64,000 nucleotides of DNA from assembly GCA_026027325.1 (NCBI GenBank), contig JAMSLZ010000001.1, positions 4,836,001 through 4,900,000 on the forward strand, given 5' to 3'. Under the pieces are notes generated by a model that saw only the letters and a program-made list of their open reading frames with translations, ran no database searches and was not told where the DNA came from. The stretch is from Actinomucor elegans (taxonomy: Eukaryota > Mucoromycota > Mucoromycetes > Mucorales > Mucoraceae). The position numbers and the translations under genes were made by a program. Shown here one piece after another: positions 37,277-50,599 of the stretch (the stretch's first letter is position 1; every line of letters starts with the position of its first letter).

Positions 37277-38687
37277 TTAAATATGACTGCCAAAATGAGC
37301 TCTTAGAGCAGGGTGAGCAACCACTTGCTCCAAGATATAAGGCTTCATAAACTCCAAAGGATTATCGAATTGGAAACCCCAGCACATGAAGCCATTCATG
37401 ATATAATAAAAGGTAAAATAAGCAAATGAGAAAACCCAAGCATGCTGAAGGAGACGACACCAAACTGACTGTTTAAAGTTTGTAGATAGTTTGGGTACAA
37501 CTGTCATTTTCAATACATGTTCCAACATCACACCTAAGCCATGGCCGATGAAAAAGATGCATTGCTCACCACGGAACTCGCGGTTATAAATAGGTAAGCC
37601 CATGTTGGCGGCAATAACATATTCATGCATCAAAGCCGAAGCGACAAATACCGAGATACTGGCGAGTAAAAAAGCGATTGGCTTGGGGTTCTTTACGCGT
37701 TTTGTCAATGCACGCATGGCCAAGATGCGGACAGGACGGAAGGGAAATGCGAGCCAAGTAGATTTGAACAACCAGTGCCAGCGATATGACCAAAGATCAT
37801 CCAAAGAGCTTGAGAACAGAGGGTGAATCATCAATGTACGGTATTGCTCTATATATAAATAAAAAACATCAGAAGGTAATCCTTTTGTGATTGTGTATGG
37901 GAACTTGCCTGATGAATAAGAGCCACCTTCGAAAGCTAGACAGTAAAAGAGATGGAGTACATAGCCTATCGAGTTAAAAGCGCTGTTGAGGAGCAGATTG
38001 CAGGCGATGACGAATATAAAGTAGGTGATTGGCTTTTCCATAGACATGAGAACTGCTTCATGACCAGTAAAGGTAGTAACCCAAGTAGCAATCAAGTCAG
38101 TAGCAATAACATGACCTACCAAGTAAAAAATGATATGATAGAATTTCTATACGTATGGCTGTAAGTTATTTAGTCTTGACAAAGGAATGATTGCAAGTAC
38201 CTTGTCTTTAACATAGACTTTGGTTTCTCCTTTTTTCAGTTCCTTGGTGTCTTGTTTGGCAGGTTTAGGAAAAGTTCTTAGGCAACTCCAGAAATCAATC
38301 CAAAGACTTTCCCGTGTAGCATAAACAGGTCTGTTTTGTACCAAGGGGCCTATCCAATATAGTTCCAAATGGCGTAGGAACAGATTATAGTTGGCTACGC
38401 CCACAACCAGATCCACGACTAATAAAATAATAAAATAAGTAAAACTTACAAAGTATATAACCTTTTTTTATACCTCTGTCACCATTAGTGAAACCGAAAG
38501 GTATAAGGAAAACAGCTGCTAAAAGCGGGATTGACAGGATCTGTTTAATGACACTATGTAATTTGTCATTGGGTATAATGACAAGCAATGCCAACAAGAT
38601 TGAAGGTGCAGCGACTAAAGGTGGCAGTGCAAGGTATGGTAGAATAATTCTATTAGAACCACCGGTGAATATGGATAGAGCTTCCAT
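37277..38687 (-). CDS. Wax-synthase-like MBOAT acyltransferase
   Basis: Exons 38687-38474, 38418-38201 and 38146-37277 give 433 aa, or 413 aa if a GC-AG intron at 37908-37849 is removed. About nine hydrophobic segments are visible. The wax synthase block SSSLDDLWSYRWHWLFKSTWLAFPFRPV is followed by ALMHEYVIAANMG, whose His is the likely catalytic residue of membrane-bound O-acyltransferases. RWH and HEY are the hallmarks of the wax-synthase-like MBOAT group. It probably transfers an acyl chain to an alcohol or sterol in the ER; the real substrate is unknown. Intron phases close at VKDK-KFYHIIFYL and NGDRV-VDLVV. Confidence 0.88.
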
Positions 38688-39627
38688 TGTATAGTAGGCT
38701 GGAAAAGAAAAAGAGATATATGTATATAAAAGTTTTTTTTTTTAAATTTTTATTGCCTATTTATACCTAGGATAATGAAGGCAAAAAAAGATCCGTGCGT
38801 ACTAAATATCAATGAATTGTTCTTAGGTCATGATTTATACCATTATAGTAAGTTCAAGATGGAGAACAGACTCTGTACAACTGTTTATTACTATTAGGAT
38901 TTTGTTGATATGTCATTCGATATAATAATATGTAAATATGGGTCAAGCAATTCTTAACTTGTAGCTTTTGGTATGGATATATATATATATATATATTGTA
39001 CCTATTCTATAGTGGCTATCTATGCATACTTGATGCAATTAATCGAAAACTATGTATGGTATAGTGATAGTAATCTCCTTTATATATCATAGGTTGCAGA
39101 CTAGCATGTTTCTTATTTGCTTAGAATGTCTAGTTATTTAGTCATACAGATCTGGCTATATAAGTCCAGCTGGCACATTGATTAATCTATGTTTCATATG
39201 ATATAGTCTTGAGATTCAAAAAGGAAAGCTCTACTGTTTGTTACACTGTAATATCTACTGACTTTGTAAAAGCTTTGAAGTGTAGATGGAAGATCTCTTT
39301 TATTGAATAAGCTGTGTGAGTAAGTCGCGTGAAAGTGATTCATCATCTATTGAATTGAGGCTTCGCCATTATGCCTTGATGAATACACAGTCTTACTTTT
39401 AGATGAAGAGATACTACCTTTGCAGCATATAGATTAATATAAGACTATACCTGTATAAAAAACAAAGTAGATGCACAAATCTTTCATCAAGTGAAGCCTA
39501 AGATACAGTTTCAAAAGAAAAGGATGTAGTGCAATGTGCTACACAAAAAGTAATTTTTACTTAATTACGCCTTCTTTTCTTCTCACTGGCTTGTTCTTTC
39601 TTTCTTTAATCACTTTTCTTTCCAAGA
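38688..39627. other. Shared upstream region of divergent genes
   Basis: 940 bp between the MBOAT (-) and SLM1-like (+) starts. It holds a TATA-repeat microsatellite near 38980-38996. No gene. Confidence 0.5.
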
Positions 39628-42420
39628 ATGACGGATATAGTGTCTCCAGCACCGTCGTCAAGCCCTGTCCCGCTTAGGCCACATAAAAGTAGATTAAGAA
39701 CGTTATCTACTATGGATCAGCTATCAGTTCATTCTTCTAATTCATCTATACATTCTGCTTCTCCAACTGAAGCACATCCCACTTCTCCGATGGATGGTTC
39801 GATACGTTCTTTGAGCCCATCAGCAACCCCAATAACACCAGCCAAATCAAAGTATCGTAGTCGTTTTAAAGAGCATTTTGATAGCACACAACAACCAATA
39901 TCCGAGAAACTAAATACCTCAAAAAGCCTCAATACAATCGCTTCCAATCCACATAAACTTAAGAATATGCCTAAATCAAATAAATCCACCAACACAATAG
40001 CGGCAGAAGAGCTACATTTACCTTTGGATCATTTGCTCACTACAACTACCACGCCAGCCAAGCGAGCCCAGCTTACTGCATCGATCTCAACTCCTCTTCA
40101 ATTACCTACATTAGGTAGTACGACGCCCAAGCCCACCCCTCGCAAATATGGCAGCAACGGCTCTATCCTGACTAGTAAATCTGCCACCACCACACACTCT
40201 TCTTCCTCTGCCAGCCTTCATAAACCCATTTCTAATATGAGCTACAATCGTGCTGATGTGATCATTGCGCGTCTAGAAAGCTGGCACGCGTTTCTTAAAT
40301 CTGTGACGGGTTGGATTGAAGAAACAGCCAAGATCAACTTGCACAGCAGTCGTGGTTACTATCAGCGCGCCTATCCTCATTTAAACGACAGTTGCGCGGT
40401 TTCAACCACCACAACGAACGAAGATCATACAACCACTGTGGAGCAAAACATTAACCAAACGATGTTGACAGTGCAGGCAGGATTCCAGGCACTGACCATG
40501 CAAATTGCAGCAGAGCAGCAAGAGTTTAGCAAGTGCCTGGAAAGGGATCATTTGTCTGCCTTGATGAAACTGAGAAAGGAAGCCAAGGATAAAGCGCAAA
40601 AGCTAAAACATGATCCTGCATTGCTAATGGATGAGTTACTTCGTCGTGCAGAAGTGACAAGAAGCAAAATGATGCACTTGAGCCGATGCTGTAAGCAAGC
40701 TGCCAAAACCCAAGGTCAAATAGAAATGGATCCCTGGCTGGCCAATTTGCGTAAGTGAATTCTAGTTGAGAAAAAGAATGCAGGCTATAGCTCACTTTTT
40801 TTATTTAGTGGTGCTTCGTCAATTGAAAAGAGAAGTCGATGAGGAAAATCGACTTCGATTGCTCATGATTCCTATACAGAATGACACAAGAGAGTTTGAG
40901 ACACGTTTGATCAATTTGGTCAAGCCTGCGATTCAGTATTGCTACAAAGTGCTGGCTCCTAGTGCTTGGGACGGTACAGCAGATAAAGATGCAGCTCCTT
41001 TTGAATTATTAATGGATCAGATCAAACCTGATTACGAATGGCAGAAGTTTGTAGAACTGCACAAGAAGGACCTAGTAAATGAACAGTACCCTAAGAAAGA
41101 TTACTTAAAGATCAACTATCCAAACAAGTTTCATCCTTTGGTAATGACTTTATTGAAGGGAAAAATGGAGAAAAAGTTTGGTGTTCGTAAGCAATTCACA
41201 GAGAGATACTATGTCCTCAGTCAAGGTAACATTGAATGCTATAATAGACTAAGAGTCTGAAAATTAACCATATATGAAAATAAGGTGGCTATCTACATCA
41301 ATTCACTATGGATGATAAAGTATCGCCAGAAAAGACCATCTATATACCCAACACAACCATTGTTCCTTCCATTGATATTCATCAGCTCAGTAAAGAAAGT
41401 GTTTTTACAGAATATGGTGCTCATGATACAAGCAACACATTTGAAATATGCCGACCAGCTTCCAACGTTTTACAAAGAGACAAAGTGTCTTTGTTTCGAA
41501 CATCAACGCGCGAGGAATTGATTATTTGGTGCCGTATGCTAATACATATTGCTAGTGGCGCTAGTTTGAATTCATTGGATATGGAAGCAAATCAAGAGGT
41601 TTACTTAAGGAATTCTTCGTCTACGTTGGGGGAACTAGAGAATCAGTCTTCTGTCAAGAGTGTAGGCCCTTCAATTGATTCGACAACTGCGGGCAGGAAA
41701 AACTCGGTCAATGCAGCCATTTCTACAACACCGTCGGTGCTAACAACACCAAGCAATGTGTCTTCGACAGTATCCTCGCCTGCACGAAGCATTCGTTCAA
41801 TTAGGACTGAGGAATCATTCAACGAGCCCGCAGCACTGACAAAGACAGCATCTATCTTGCGTGACAAAGCTCTCAACATTTCTACTAATACTTCTTCGAC
41901 GCATATTTCTGCAGCTATAGCAGAAGAAGAAATGAGTAACAGCACAGACGCTGAATCATTTGTTACCGCTCGTTTCAGTGAGAACAATATGGATACAGAT
42001 GAGGATGAGGATGAGGATGAGGATGAGAGGCTCATTGATAATTATTTCAGTATTAGTCGAGTTGGAGGAGAGAGTAAACATATCAGCAATGAAGATCATG
42101 ATGATGCTGTTAGTATAGCTTCTACATCAACGGCTAAAGGACCCATTACGACCGCTATTCCAGCCACGAAATCACCTTCTTTGGCAAGCACGACGTTCGA
42201 TGATGCTCAATCATCCTTGTATTTTTCATCTGCTTCAGCACCTAACTCTGTAGTCGGATCCAATCGCTCATCTGTTGTATCTATACCTGATTTTCAGTTA
42301 TTGCCTGAAGTTATTTCGTATACAAATGGAGCAGACGATACAGCAAGGCCATCAGCGGCTGAAATGTACAAGGCCACATTGAACTTGAACTTGGAACATG
42401 ATGATGACAAGAAGGTTTAA
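39628..42420 (+). CDS. SLM1: SLM1/SLM2-like BAR and PH domain protein
   Basis: Exons 39628-40750, 40809-41225 and 41285-42420 give 891 aa. A Ser/Pro-rich N-terminus (1-205) precedes a helical BAR-like region (about 205-455: NRADVIIARLESWHAFLKSVTGWIEETAKI through RLINLVKPAIQYCYKVLAPSAWDG). A PH domain follows (about 490-650): MEKKFGVRKQFTERYYVLSQGGYLHQF, then SKESVFTEYGAHDTSNTFEI and LFRTSTREELIIWCRML. This order is that of yeast Slm1/Slm2, PI(4,5)P2-binding eisosome and plasma-membrane proteins that recruit TORC2 substrates. The tail is Ser/Thr-rich with an acidic DTDEDEDEDEDERL run (about 755). The PH fold has a roughly 30-residue insertion of Pro/Ile-rich sequence. I find no clear calcineurin-docking motif. 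Confidence 0.85.
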
Positions 42421-42784
42421 GACACTTTTTTCAGACATTGTCATTGTGTATTCCCTTATATATATATATATATCCATCTATTTAAGCATTATAATTAATA
42501 CATCTTAATTCAATAAAATACCACTTTTTTAATATTTTTAAATATTTTGTATATATTGACTATTACTTTTTATTATCTTGATACCATTAGCCATATAAAC
42601 AACTCTACAATAAAGAGCGTTTTATCGGTGCACTTGCTTTGACTCTCGATTTAGAAAAAAATAGCCATTCGCCTTACGAATGTTATAAATTAATAAATCC
42701 AACAAAAATACTTGATGGAACAATAGAAACAGAATAGATCTGAGAATATATCGGATGCAACAGTACATTGCGAGTATAAAATGT

Positions 42785-42816
42785 GAAACTAATGCGACAT
42801 TGGGTTGAAATCGAAA
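42785..42816 (+). repeat. Dispersed intergenic repeat, copy 9 (partial)
   Basis: ACTAATGCGACATTGGGTTG then AAATCG; right part of the family unit only. Confidence 0.5.
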
Positions 42817-43414
42817 GAGAACATCGCTTGTGTTACTGTACTGGTGAACTATGCCAATGCTTGAAAGTACACTTTCTTTTATTTTTTGTGACTATCATAC
42901 TACTGGGTCAAGTTCTTGCAACCACAATAGAAAAATGTTGAAATAGTTTAAAAAAACTTTGTGTAGTTCAGTAGAGAACGAGCTTAAAATCTTCTTGGGG
43001 ATGCAGCGCGTCAGCCTATGCTAGGTATCTTTTTTTGTATAGTATCGAATTTATGGACCTTTTTTTTTTTTTTAGAAAAATCGAAGGATATGGTACATCT
43101 TGATCCGTATAATTTCGTTTTTCTCGATCAAGTGTCGTATCCAACTAGTAACTGATGTTCAAAATTAGTTGCTACATCAGGTAAAATATTGGGTTTTTTT
43201 CTACATTAAACACCATGCATACATTAATGAAATTATTACTTTTATCAGCTAAAAAAAATGGGTCGATTCATTCAACATATTCAAGAGCAACTTGATGGAG
43301 CGGTGCAGCACATGATGGGCTCGTTTGTAGATGCAAGTTTCTTACTCTGTGCTTTCATTGAGTAAAGTAAGTGCTTCAAACAGCCCATATAGGATTATGA
43401 TACACAGCATATCC

Positions 43415-43816
43415 TTAAAAATAACTTTCGGGTTTCATCGATTTGAGTCTTTCGATTATAATCATATGTTCTCCGCTCGATGACAGTAACACCTGACTTT
43501 CTTGAAAGTCTGTGCGGATGCACTCCGATATCCTATCTTCTGGAAACGAAACCATACCAAAGAACTTGACCTTCAATATCTGACATGGAGCTTTACCATT
43601 AAGATTCTACATATCAAGATTTTCTTGGAAAGGAAGACTTGGTTTGAATGAAATTTTTTGAGTTTTCCTCCCAAATTCAACCTTTGAAAGGCGGTTCGTA
43701 AACTGCATCGATTGAGTTACACGGACAAAAGTTTCGGGATACGGTGGAGTTGGTAAATCCCAATCTATCGATGAAAGGATTGGTATATGATGTATAAAAA
43801 AAAATGAAACGTCCAA
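43415..43816 (-). pseudogene. Stop-interrupted ORF relic, unknown
   Basis: One minus-strand frame reads 69 codons (SSIDWDLPTPPYPETFVRV... QFTNRLSKVEFGRK) to a TAG at 43609-43607. It then runs open in the same frame for 63 more codons (KAPCQILKVKFFGMVSFPED, ISECIRTDFQESQVLL, HMIIIERLKSMKPESYF) to a TAA at 43417-43415. Composition is protein-like rather than AT-driven. I do not recognise the protein. It could be a pseudogene fragment or an old transposon ORF. No ATG in a convincing position. Confidence 0.35.
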
Positions 43817-45082
43817 GTAAATGGGTTTAGTCTAAATCAGTAGAAGTAGGGTTTCTGCTATATAGCAGAAGACAATGCAGAATATAGAATCTATAATTAC
43901 GTAGATATGTAAAGATACTTCCACGTTGCACTGTATATTATTTGATACAAATCAACTTGCTAGATAAATTCATTTGTAGCTCTATGCTTGTGTCTCTATT
44001 TGGTCTTGCCTTTTTCTTTTTGCTACTCGTTTCTTTTTTTTTCTTTTTTTTTTTTTTTTGCTTTACTAAAACTTTATCGTATCATGTACTGTATACAAAA
44101 GGCACAAACAAGTGGTATGTTTCTATGGATAGCCTACAACGCCGCGCCCTTTAATTCGTGTGATACATATGCCTCGTGGATAGGGTTCCACTCGATATCA
44201 CTTTACAAAGCAAACCCAATAATTATAACATCAGTTTAAGACTAAGTTTGAACTGTGCATGATAACGAAATGGAATCTTTTGATCAGTTCAATTGGTCGA
44301 GTATCCATCAGTTACACAACATTAGTTAAAAGCTTACATGTCCGTCCCAAAGAATACTGCTAAAAAAGGGGCAGTATTTCTTCTCTAGACTTTCAATTCA
44401 ATAAGGATCGGAGATGGCAAGAAAAAAACATACAAGTGTAGTAGCACCTTAGAGATCTTTAAAATGATTCTTTTTTTAAAAAAAAAAGCAAAAAGTCATA
44501 TGTAACACTATGTAAAATGGGACAATGTCCTACCATCAGTCGTGAATATCACCTTCTCTCATGTGCATTCATAGAAGCAATTCGTATATATGGCTAAATA
44601 GTATTTCCCAGGCTACTACTAGAAAAAAAAGAAACCTTGATCAACCAAAAAAAAAAAACCTGCTTTTTTACAAATTTTGACTTTAATTCCGATTGAACTT
44701 GAAAATTGGTAGTTTATTATTCTTTAGTCTTTTGAATAAAAGCTTAATAATAATAGAAAGAAAGAGCAAGTGAGTATTCAAATGGAACATGCGCAATGAT
44801 AATGCTAGATAGATCATATTGCAGTGCGTATTTCCTTATATGAGACATAAAGAAGTGGCTTTCTTTGTACTTATTATCCAGAAACTGATGTTTCTACGCT
44901 GAGGAAATGGACGTTGTAACACTAAATTTACCTTGTAAGCTCCGGACAGGAAGCACAGAACCTTAAACAGCCTAGATACATTAAGCAAATAGGGAAAAGA
45001 TCAGATCGAATTGATCAATTTGCTTATAAAAGCTGCTAGTGTGCAAGCTTATTATCTTTTCTTTACCTTTTAGTATTTTTAA

Positions 45083-46812
45083 ATGTCCCACAAACACCAA
45101 GAGGAAACTCTTTACGAAGAAAAGATAGCCTCTTCTTATGGAGAAGACGAAAAGTATTACGAAGACATTCTAACAATGTCTGAACAAGATACCGAGAAAT
45201 CTAATGAATTGTCTCCAGAACTACAAGCTGCCGAAAAGTCCTTGTTGTGGAAGCTAGATTTCCTCTATGTGATGCCTTGTGTTGCTATTCTCAACTTTTT
45301 ACAGGTAACGACCACCAACTTGCATCAATTAACCTGTCTTTACTTAACATGTTCTTTTAAAGTTTTTTGATAAATCAGCATTGAACTATTCTAGTATGCT
45401 TGGAATCCTAGATGATACCAAGATCTCTGAGTCTCAATATAGTTGGGTAGGTTCCATCTTTTACCTCGGGTATTTGCTCTATCAGGTAAGCGAATTACAG
45501 GATACTTCATTTAGTTGGTATTCACATTACGTTAAAATAGCTTCCCAATACTATCCTTATCCAAAGATTACCTATTGGAAAGTATCTTGGTGTACTCATT
45601 ATCATTTGGGGTACTATCCTTACAGTGACATGTCTTGCCAAAAACTTTTCTCAGTTAGCAGCTCTTCGTTTCTTGCTCGGTTTTTTCGAAGCAGGTGTCT
45701 ACCCTTGCTGTATCATGTTGATTAGCTCAATGTATCGCCGTAATGAGCAAGCTGGTCGTATTGGTTTGGTCTATATCTGTAACGGTATTGCCATGGCTGT
45801 TGGTGGGTTCGTTAGTTATGGCATTGGCCATATGATGGGTGTTGCAGGCTTGAATGGTTGGCAATGGTAATATATCATATCCAATATTTTACCTATCACT
45901 AATAATCATCAATGAAACTAGGATCATGATTATCTTGGGTGCCATTACTGTTGTGTTTGGTATCGGCTGCTTTTTCTTGTTGGTCGATAACCCCAAAAAT
46001 CTTCGTCTTACGCCTGAACAAGAACAAGTAATGAAGCTCCGTACTATTGACAACTCTACCATTGTTACCAAGGAAATCAAGTATTATCAAATGATCGAAG
46101 CACTCAAGGAACCTCGCTTCTATTGCTTCATATTTGCTTCTCTCTTGTTCAATCTCCAAAATGGTGCGCTGAGTATATATAGTGCTATTATTACTGCTGG
46201 GTTCGGATTTGACGTAGGTTATAGAAAAGACAAACAGTGTCATAAACTAAATCCATATTTTTTTTTCAATAGAGATTTAATGCCATTTTACTTACCGTAC
46301 CTTCTGGTGTCGCTGATTGTATCTTTATTGTCTTTGCTATTTGGTATAACCGTCGTTATGGCCAAACAATTCATCTGGCCTGTATTTTGCTCGTCATTAG
46401 TATCATTGGTCTCTTGTTGCTAGTCGTTATTCCTATTCCTCAAGTCAAGCTCTTGGGTCTCTACTTGTGCTGGTCTTTCTGTGCTTCGTACATCTTGTTC
46501 TTGACTGCTTTGACTAACAACGTATCTGGCTATACCAAAAAGATCTTTTACAGTAGTTTTATCATGATCTTTTACACCATTGGTAATTTTGCTGGCCCTC
46601 AAATGATGGTCCCTTCGCAGAAGCCACTTTATCTTGGAGGAATGATCGGCTACATGGCTGCGGATGCACTTTGTATTATCTTGTTGCAATATGCTCGTTA
46701 TACCATGGCTAAATCCAACAAGGAACGTTTAGAAAATCCTTCTGATCAAAAGGTTGATCCTACTGAAGACATGACTGATAGAGAAAATCCTCATTTCATT
46801 TACAGACTCTAA
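45083..46812 (+). CDS. MFS transporter, anion:cation symporter (Dal5-like) family, copy 1
   Basis: Exons 45083-45304, 45363-45485, 45541-45866, 45922-46213 and 46273-46812 give 500 aa. A charged N-terminus (about 55 residues) leads into 12 predicted membrane segments. ACS-family motifs are visible: NFLQFFDKSALNYSSMLGI in TM1, LPNTILIQRLPIGKYLG, RFLLGFFEAGVYPCCIMLISSMYRRNEQAGRIG and NNVSGYTKKIFYSSFIM. The group includes transporters for allantoate, nicotinate, pantothenate and other carboxylates, so substrate remains open. The C-terminus is hydrophilic. A tandem paralog lies 1.0 kb downstream on the same strand; the first three introns match it in position and phase, while the fourth here is absent there. 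Confidence 0.93.
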
Positions 46813-47339
46813 TTTATATTATATTACTATCTAATCATACCCCCTCTTCTATCTTATCTTATTACAGTTTATAATACCCTAGAGGGCGTAAATAACATAA
46901 TAAAGTTATGCATCTTTGATAGAGATTTTTTCTGGCGTTTGAAAACCGAACATCGGGTGACAAATTAGGATAGACACATACGCGGCAGTAGTCACGTTAC
47001 ATCAACTGTAGTGCAAAGACCTTTTGGTTACATGTGTCTTAAAAGGACTAGATTGCAAATTGCACGCGTATAATTCATGATCCGCCTTTGCATTGTCCGT
47101 CATTTCTTACAAATAACCCAATGGAACTAGAAAACAGAGTTTAAATGTAACTTGAATTCGAAATTGATGATTAATATACCAGCATATATAGTTTTCATTT
47201 GAGCCGTGCGACAATATACATTTTGACAGTGTTGTAATTTGCTTTCCGGGAAATGGATATAGCGTCGGCTATCAAGTAAGTTTAAGGTATCTGGGGTATA
47301 AACCAATCCATTGTCAGCAAAGCCATTTTGATAGAAATC

Positions 47340-47375
<36 letters not shown>

Positions 47376-47826
47376 GATGGATTATCACCTGATGAGTTTT
47401 GCGTTAGGGACAAGAAAAAAAACTGTATGGTGAGTAGATGCGGAGTGGAAAGAGATTTTTTTTTTATCCATATATTCGGCCAAGAAGTTGAAGTAGAAGC
47501 AAGAGGACACGAGCCAATTAAGCTATGAATATTATCATTTTGTCAGTCAGAATACCTTGAATAGTCTATCCTTATCCGAATACAGTTACACTCATTAACT
47601 TTCCCTCCGCCTTAAAAAAGAGTTATTTCTCCTCTTCTTTTCTACCTTTTTAGCCCCTCTTTCCTTTTCCCTTTTTTACTTGTTTTCTTTATATACCGTT
47701 GTTATTGAAAGAAAGGGTATCCATCAAGCTCCCTTCTGATCTACTCTATAATATTTTTAGCTCTTGCCCAAAATTTTCGATACAAAATCTATTCAATCCA
47801 CGACGTACCCTACGTCTGATACGAAC
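46813..47826. other. Intergenic region between tandem transporters
   Basis: Contains a 33-nt A tract (47341-47373) and the pyrimidine-rich promoter of the second transporter (about 47600-47760, with TATATA near 47690). No gene. Confidence 0.55.
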
Positions 47827-49482
47827 ATGGAATCCTTAGAGAAACGATCCAATAACTCATTGTATGGGTACAATCATCAATATGAAACAGACACAATCGA
47901 TCAATATGAAATGTATCGTGATGACGACGTACCAATGTCTATGGAAGAAAAAGCGCTGGTTCGAAAAATAGACTTGTTTTTAATGCCTCTCATTTGTGCT
48001 ATTGACTTCATACAGGTACAGTGAACATAAATATGTTAAGTGAGTTTAATTAACATAATATGTAGTTTCTGGATAAATCAACGATTAACTATGCCGCTGC
48101 TCTTGACTTTAAAGAAGATCTTAATATTACTGATACTCAATATAGTTTGATTGCCTCCATCTTTTATTTAGGTTATCTATTATACCAGGTAGACTACCTC
48201 GATCCATATTCCATATTTATCTGCATCTAGATATTAATCGACCCATGATTTCCTTGTACTATAGTTACCCAACAATTACCTATTGCAGAGAATTTCTGTA
48301 GGAAGATACCTTGGCGGACTCGTGTTTATATGGGGATCTGTTCTCACCTGCACTGCTGCTGGTACAAACTTTTCTCAAATTGCTGCTATGCGTTTCTTGC
48401 TTGGCTTCTTTGAAGCGGGTGTCTATCCTGCCTTGACTCTCTTGGTCAGTACGTTCTATCGTCGTTCTGAACAAGCTGCACGACTCGGTGCCTTTTGGAT
48501 TTGTAATGGTGTTGCACTGGTTCTCGGTGGTCTCATCACCTATGGCATCAATCGTATGGGCAATGCTCATGGTTTGCCAAAGTGGAAATGGTAACACCCA
48601 ACTCCAAATACCATGATATACATGTACTAATTTTTTTTCAATAGGATCATGATTATTCTTGGTTCAGTTACTGCTTTCTTTGGTGTCTTTTCGTTCTTTT
48701 TCTTGATTGATAATCCCAAATCGCCTGCACTTCGTCTGAATGCAGAGCAAGAGATTCTAGTTGAAGAGCGAACAAGAGATAATGCTGTAGTACGTACGAC
48801 CAACATTAAAAAGGAACAGATTATGGAAGCCCTGAAAGAAGTACGATTCTGGTGTTTCTGTTTCTCATGTCTCTTTATTAATTTGCAAAATGGTGCCATG
48901 ACTACGTATAATACTCAACTTGCTATGGGTTTAGGCTTCACTGGTCTCCAAGCTGTGTTGCTTAGTGCTGGTACTGGTGCTGCTGATATCTTCTTTATTC
49001 TTATTGCCATTTATAGCGTACACAAGACAAAACAGACCATTTATACAGCTGTGGCCTTAATGGTCGTTGACATTTTGGGATTGATATTGCTCGTGGTGAT
49101 ACCCGATGACCATGTCAAATTACTTGGTTTCTACATGGCTTGGTCTTATTGTGCCGTCTATGTGCTCATGGTCACTTCTATCTCCAACAATGTATCAGGC
49201 TATACGAAAAAGATCTTTTACAATGGTGTATTGATGATTTTTTATACTGTGGGTAACTTTTGTGGTCCTTTGATGATCGTAGAAAGCCAAAAGCCCCATT
49301 ACATTGGGGGTATGGTTGGCTATATCTGTGCCAATTTCCTCGTGGTGGTATTGCTATTGATTGCGCGCCATAAAATGGCCAAAATTAATAAGGAGCGTCT
49401 TTCTGCTGATGCTGTTGTGATGACACATGTAGAAGATGACTTGAGTGATGTGCAAGACTCCAATTTCCTATATCGTCTGTAA
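47827..49482 (+). CDS. MFS transporter, anion:cation symporter (Dal5-like) family, copy 2
   Basis: Exons 47827-48015, 48066-48188, 48265-48590 and 48645-49482 give 491 aa. The first in-frame ATG (MESLEKRSNNSLYG) is used. Shared landmarks with the upstream copy: FLDKSTINYAAALDF, LPNNYLLQRISVGRYLGG, RFLLGFFEAGVYPALTLLVSTFYRRSEQAARLG, and NNVSGYTKKIFYNGVLMIFYTVGNFCGP. Twelve membrane segments are expected; plasma-membrane import of an organic anion is inferred. Both proteins end with a similar (N/S)FxYRL C-terminus (HFIYRL / NFLYRL). The two exons after TM6 seen in copy 1 are fused here, so one copy gained or lost an intron after the duplication. Confidence 0.93.
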
Positions 49483-50599
49483 TCTCCTTTTTTCTTACCA
49501 TTTTCTTTTTTTTTTACGTATTCAAACACTGTAATATTTATTTCACTATATTTCTTATCTACTAGCATTTATCTTCCCAACTATTTCTCTTGTATTAACT
49601 TAAAGTAGACTCTCTTTTTTTTTACATCACAATAAAATAGAGTGTGTGCATTCAAAAATGTTCGAAACTAGAGTTTGTGAATTGTAAGTATTACAATGAC
49701 CCACGGTCAGGAAATCAGATCTTGTCCGACCGTTAACATATTATTATGTGGTTGTACATGTAAGAGGGATACCGGCATAACATTTACAAGAAACCGCATG
49801 TATAAACTTGTATATATATTATATATATATGTGCTAATTATCATTCATCACAAGTGGCTAGCTTTCTTCCTTTCTCTTTTTGGAAGGTGAAAGGAGAGGT
49901 GTAGAACAAGATCGGTACAATGTGCACCCATCATGTCAAGTAAAATTAAATTTGTTCTGAATCCCTTTCCTTTTCATTGTACGTTGTTTACTTCTTTGTG
50001 TCCAAAACCCGAGAGTACAAGTTTAATCTTTATGTAACAAATTGTGTATATATATATATATGTTGTGCGACCTTGGATTATACTAAATGCACAATGCCCA
50101 ACGGTCGAGACTATGTTGGAAACATGTAAACTTAAGCCTTGTTTTTGCAAATAGACATTTTGATATGATTGGTAAATGTTCCTAACATACCATCTTTCCT
50201 ATAACCATTTCAATGAAACGGGGTTTTTCTTAATTCATACCATCACCTCGTGTTTCCCATACTCAGGGTATAGCTCAGCCGCCGTTGGGGAAAAAAAAAA
50301 AAAAAGAACTTTATTGCGCCATCTCAGTGATACATAACTTGGTTGCTGCGAGCCGAATCTTCGATAGATGTTATGTAAGCGATCAATGAAAGCCCTTAAA
50401 AAAACCATTCATCTGTGAGTAAATTTTCAAAATTGTATTATGTACTATCTCAACAACGTTTCTCACCTAACGCTGTATTCAGGTATCAAGTCTAGTTGAG
50501 AAATCAAGATAGTTGAGCTATGAAAACTACGTACAATTTTTTTTAATCTTAAGCAGATTTAATACACTCATTAAATTTAAATATTAATACACACTCCAG

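Larger units (their letters stand above)
42421..45082. other. Intergenic desert with repeat and ORF relics
   Basis: Contains one dispersed-repeat copy (42785-42816), a stop-interrupted frame on the minus strand (43415-43816, listed separately), T-rich runs at 44029-44059, and a perfect 8-bp stem hairpin (44353-44360 with 44371-44378). No intact gene. Confidence 0.5.

Noticed and set aside
43258..43365. 35-codon ORF starting MGRFIQHIQEQLDG
   Set aside because: Protein-like and with an ATG, but no continuation exon could be matched and nothing is recognisable; possibly a lost first exon.
50270..50300. tRNA A-box-like sequence TAGCTCAGCCG, similar words near 61905
   Set aside because: No B box at the right distance and no cloverleaf.
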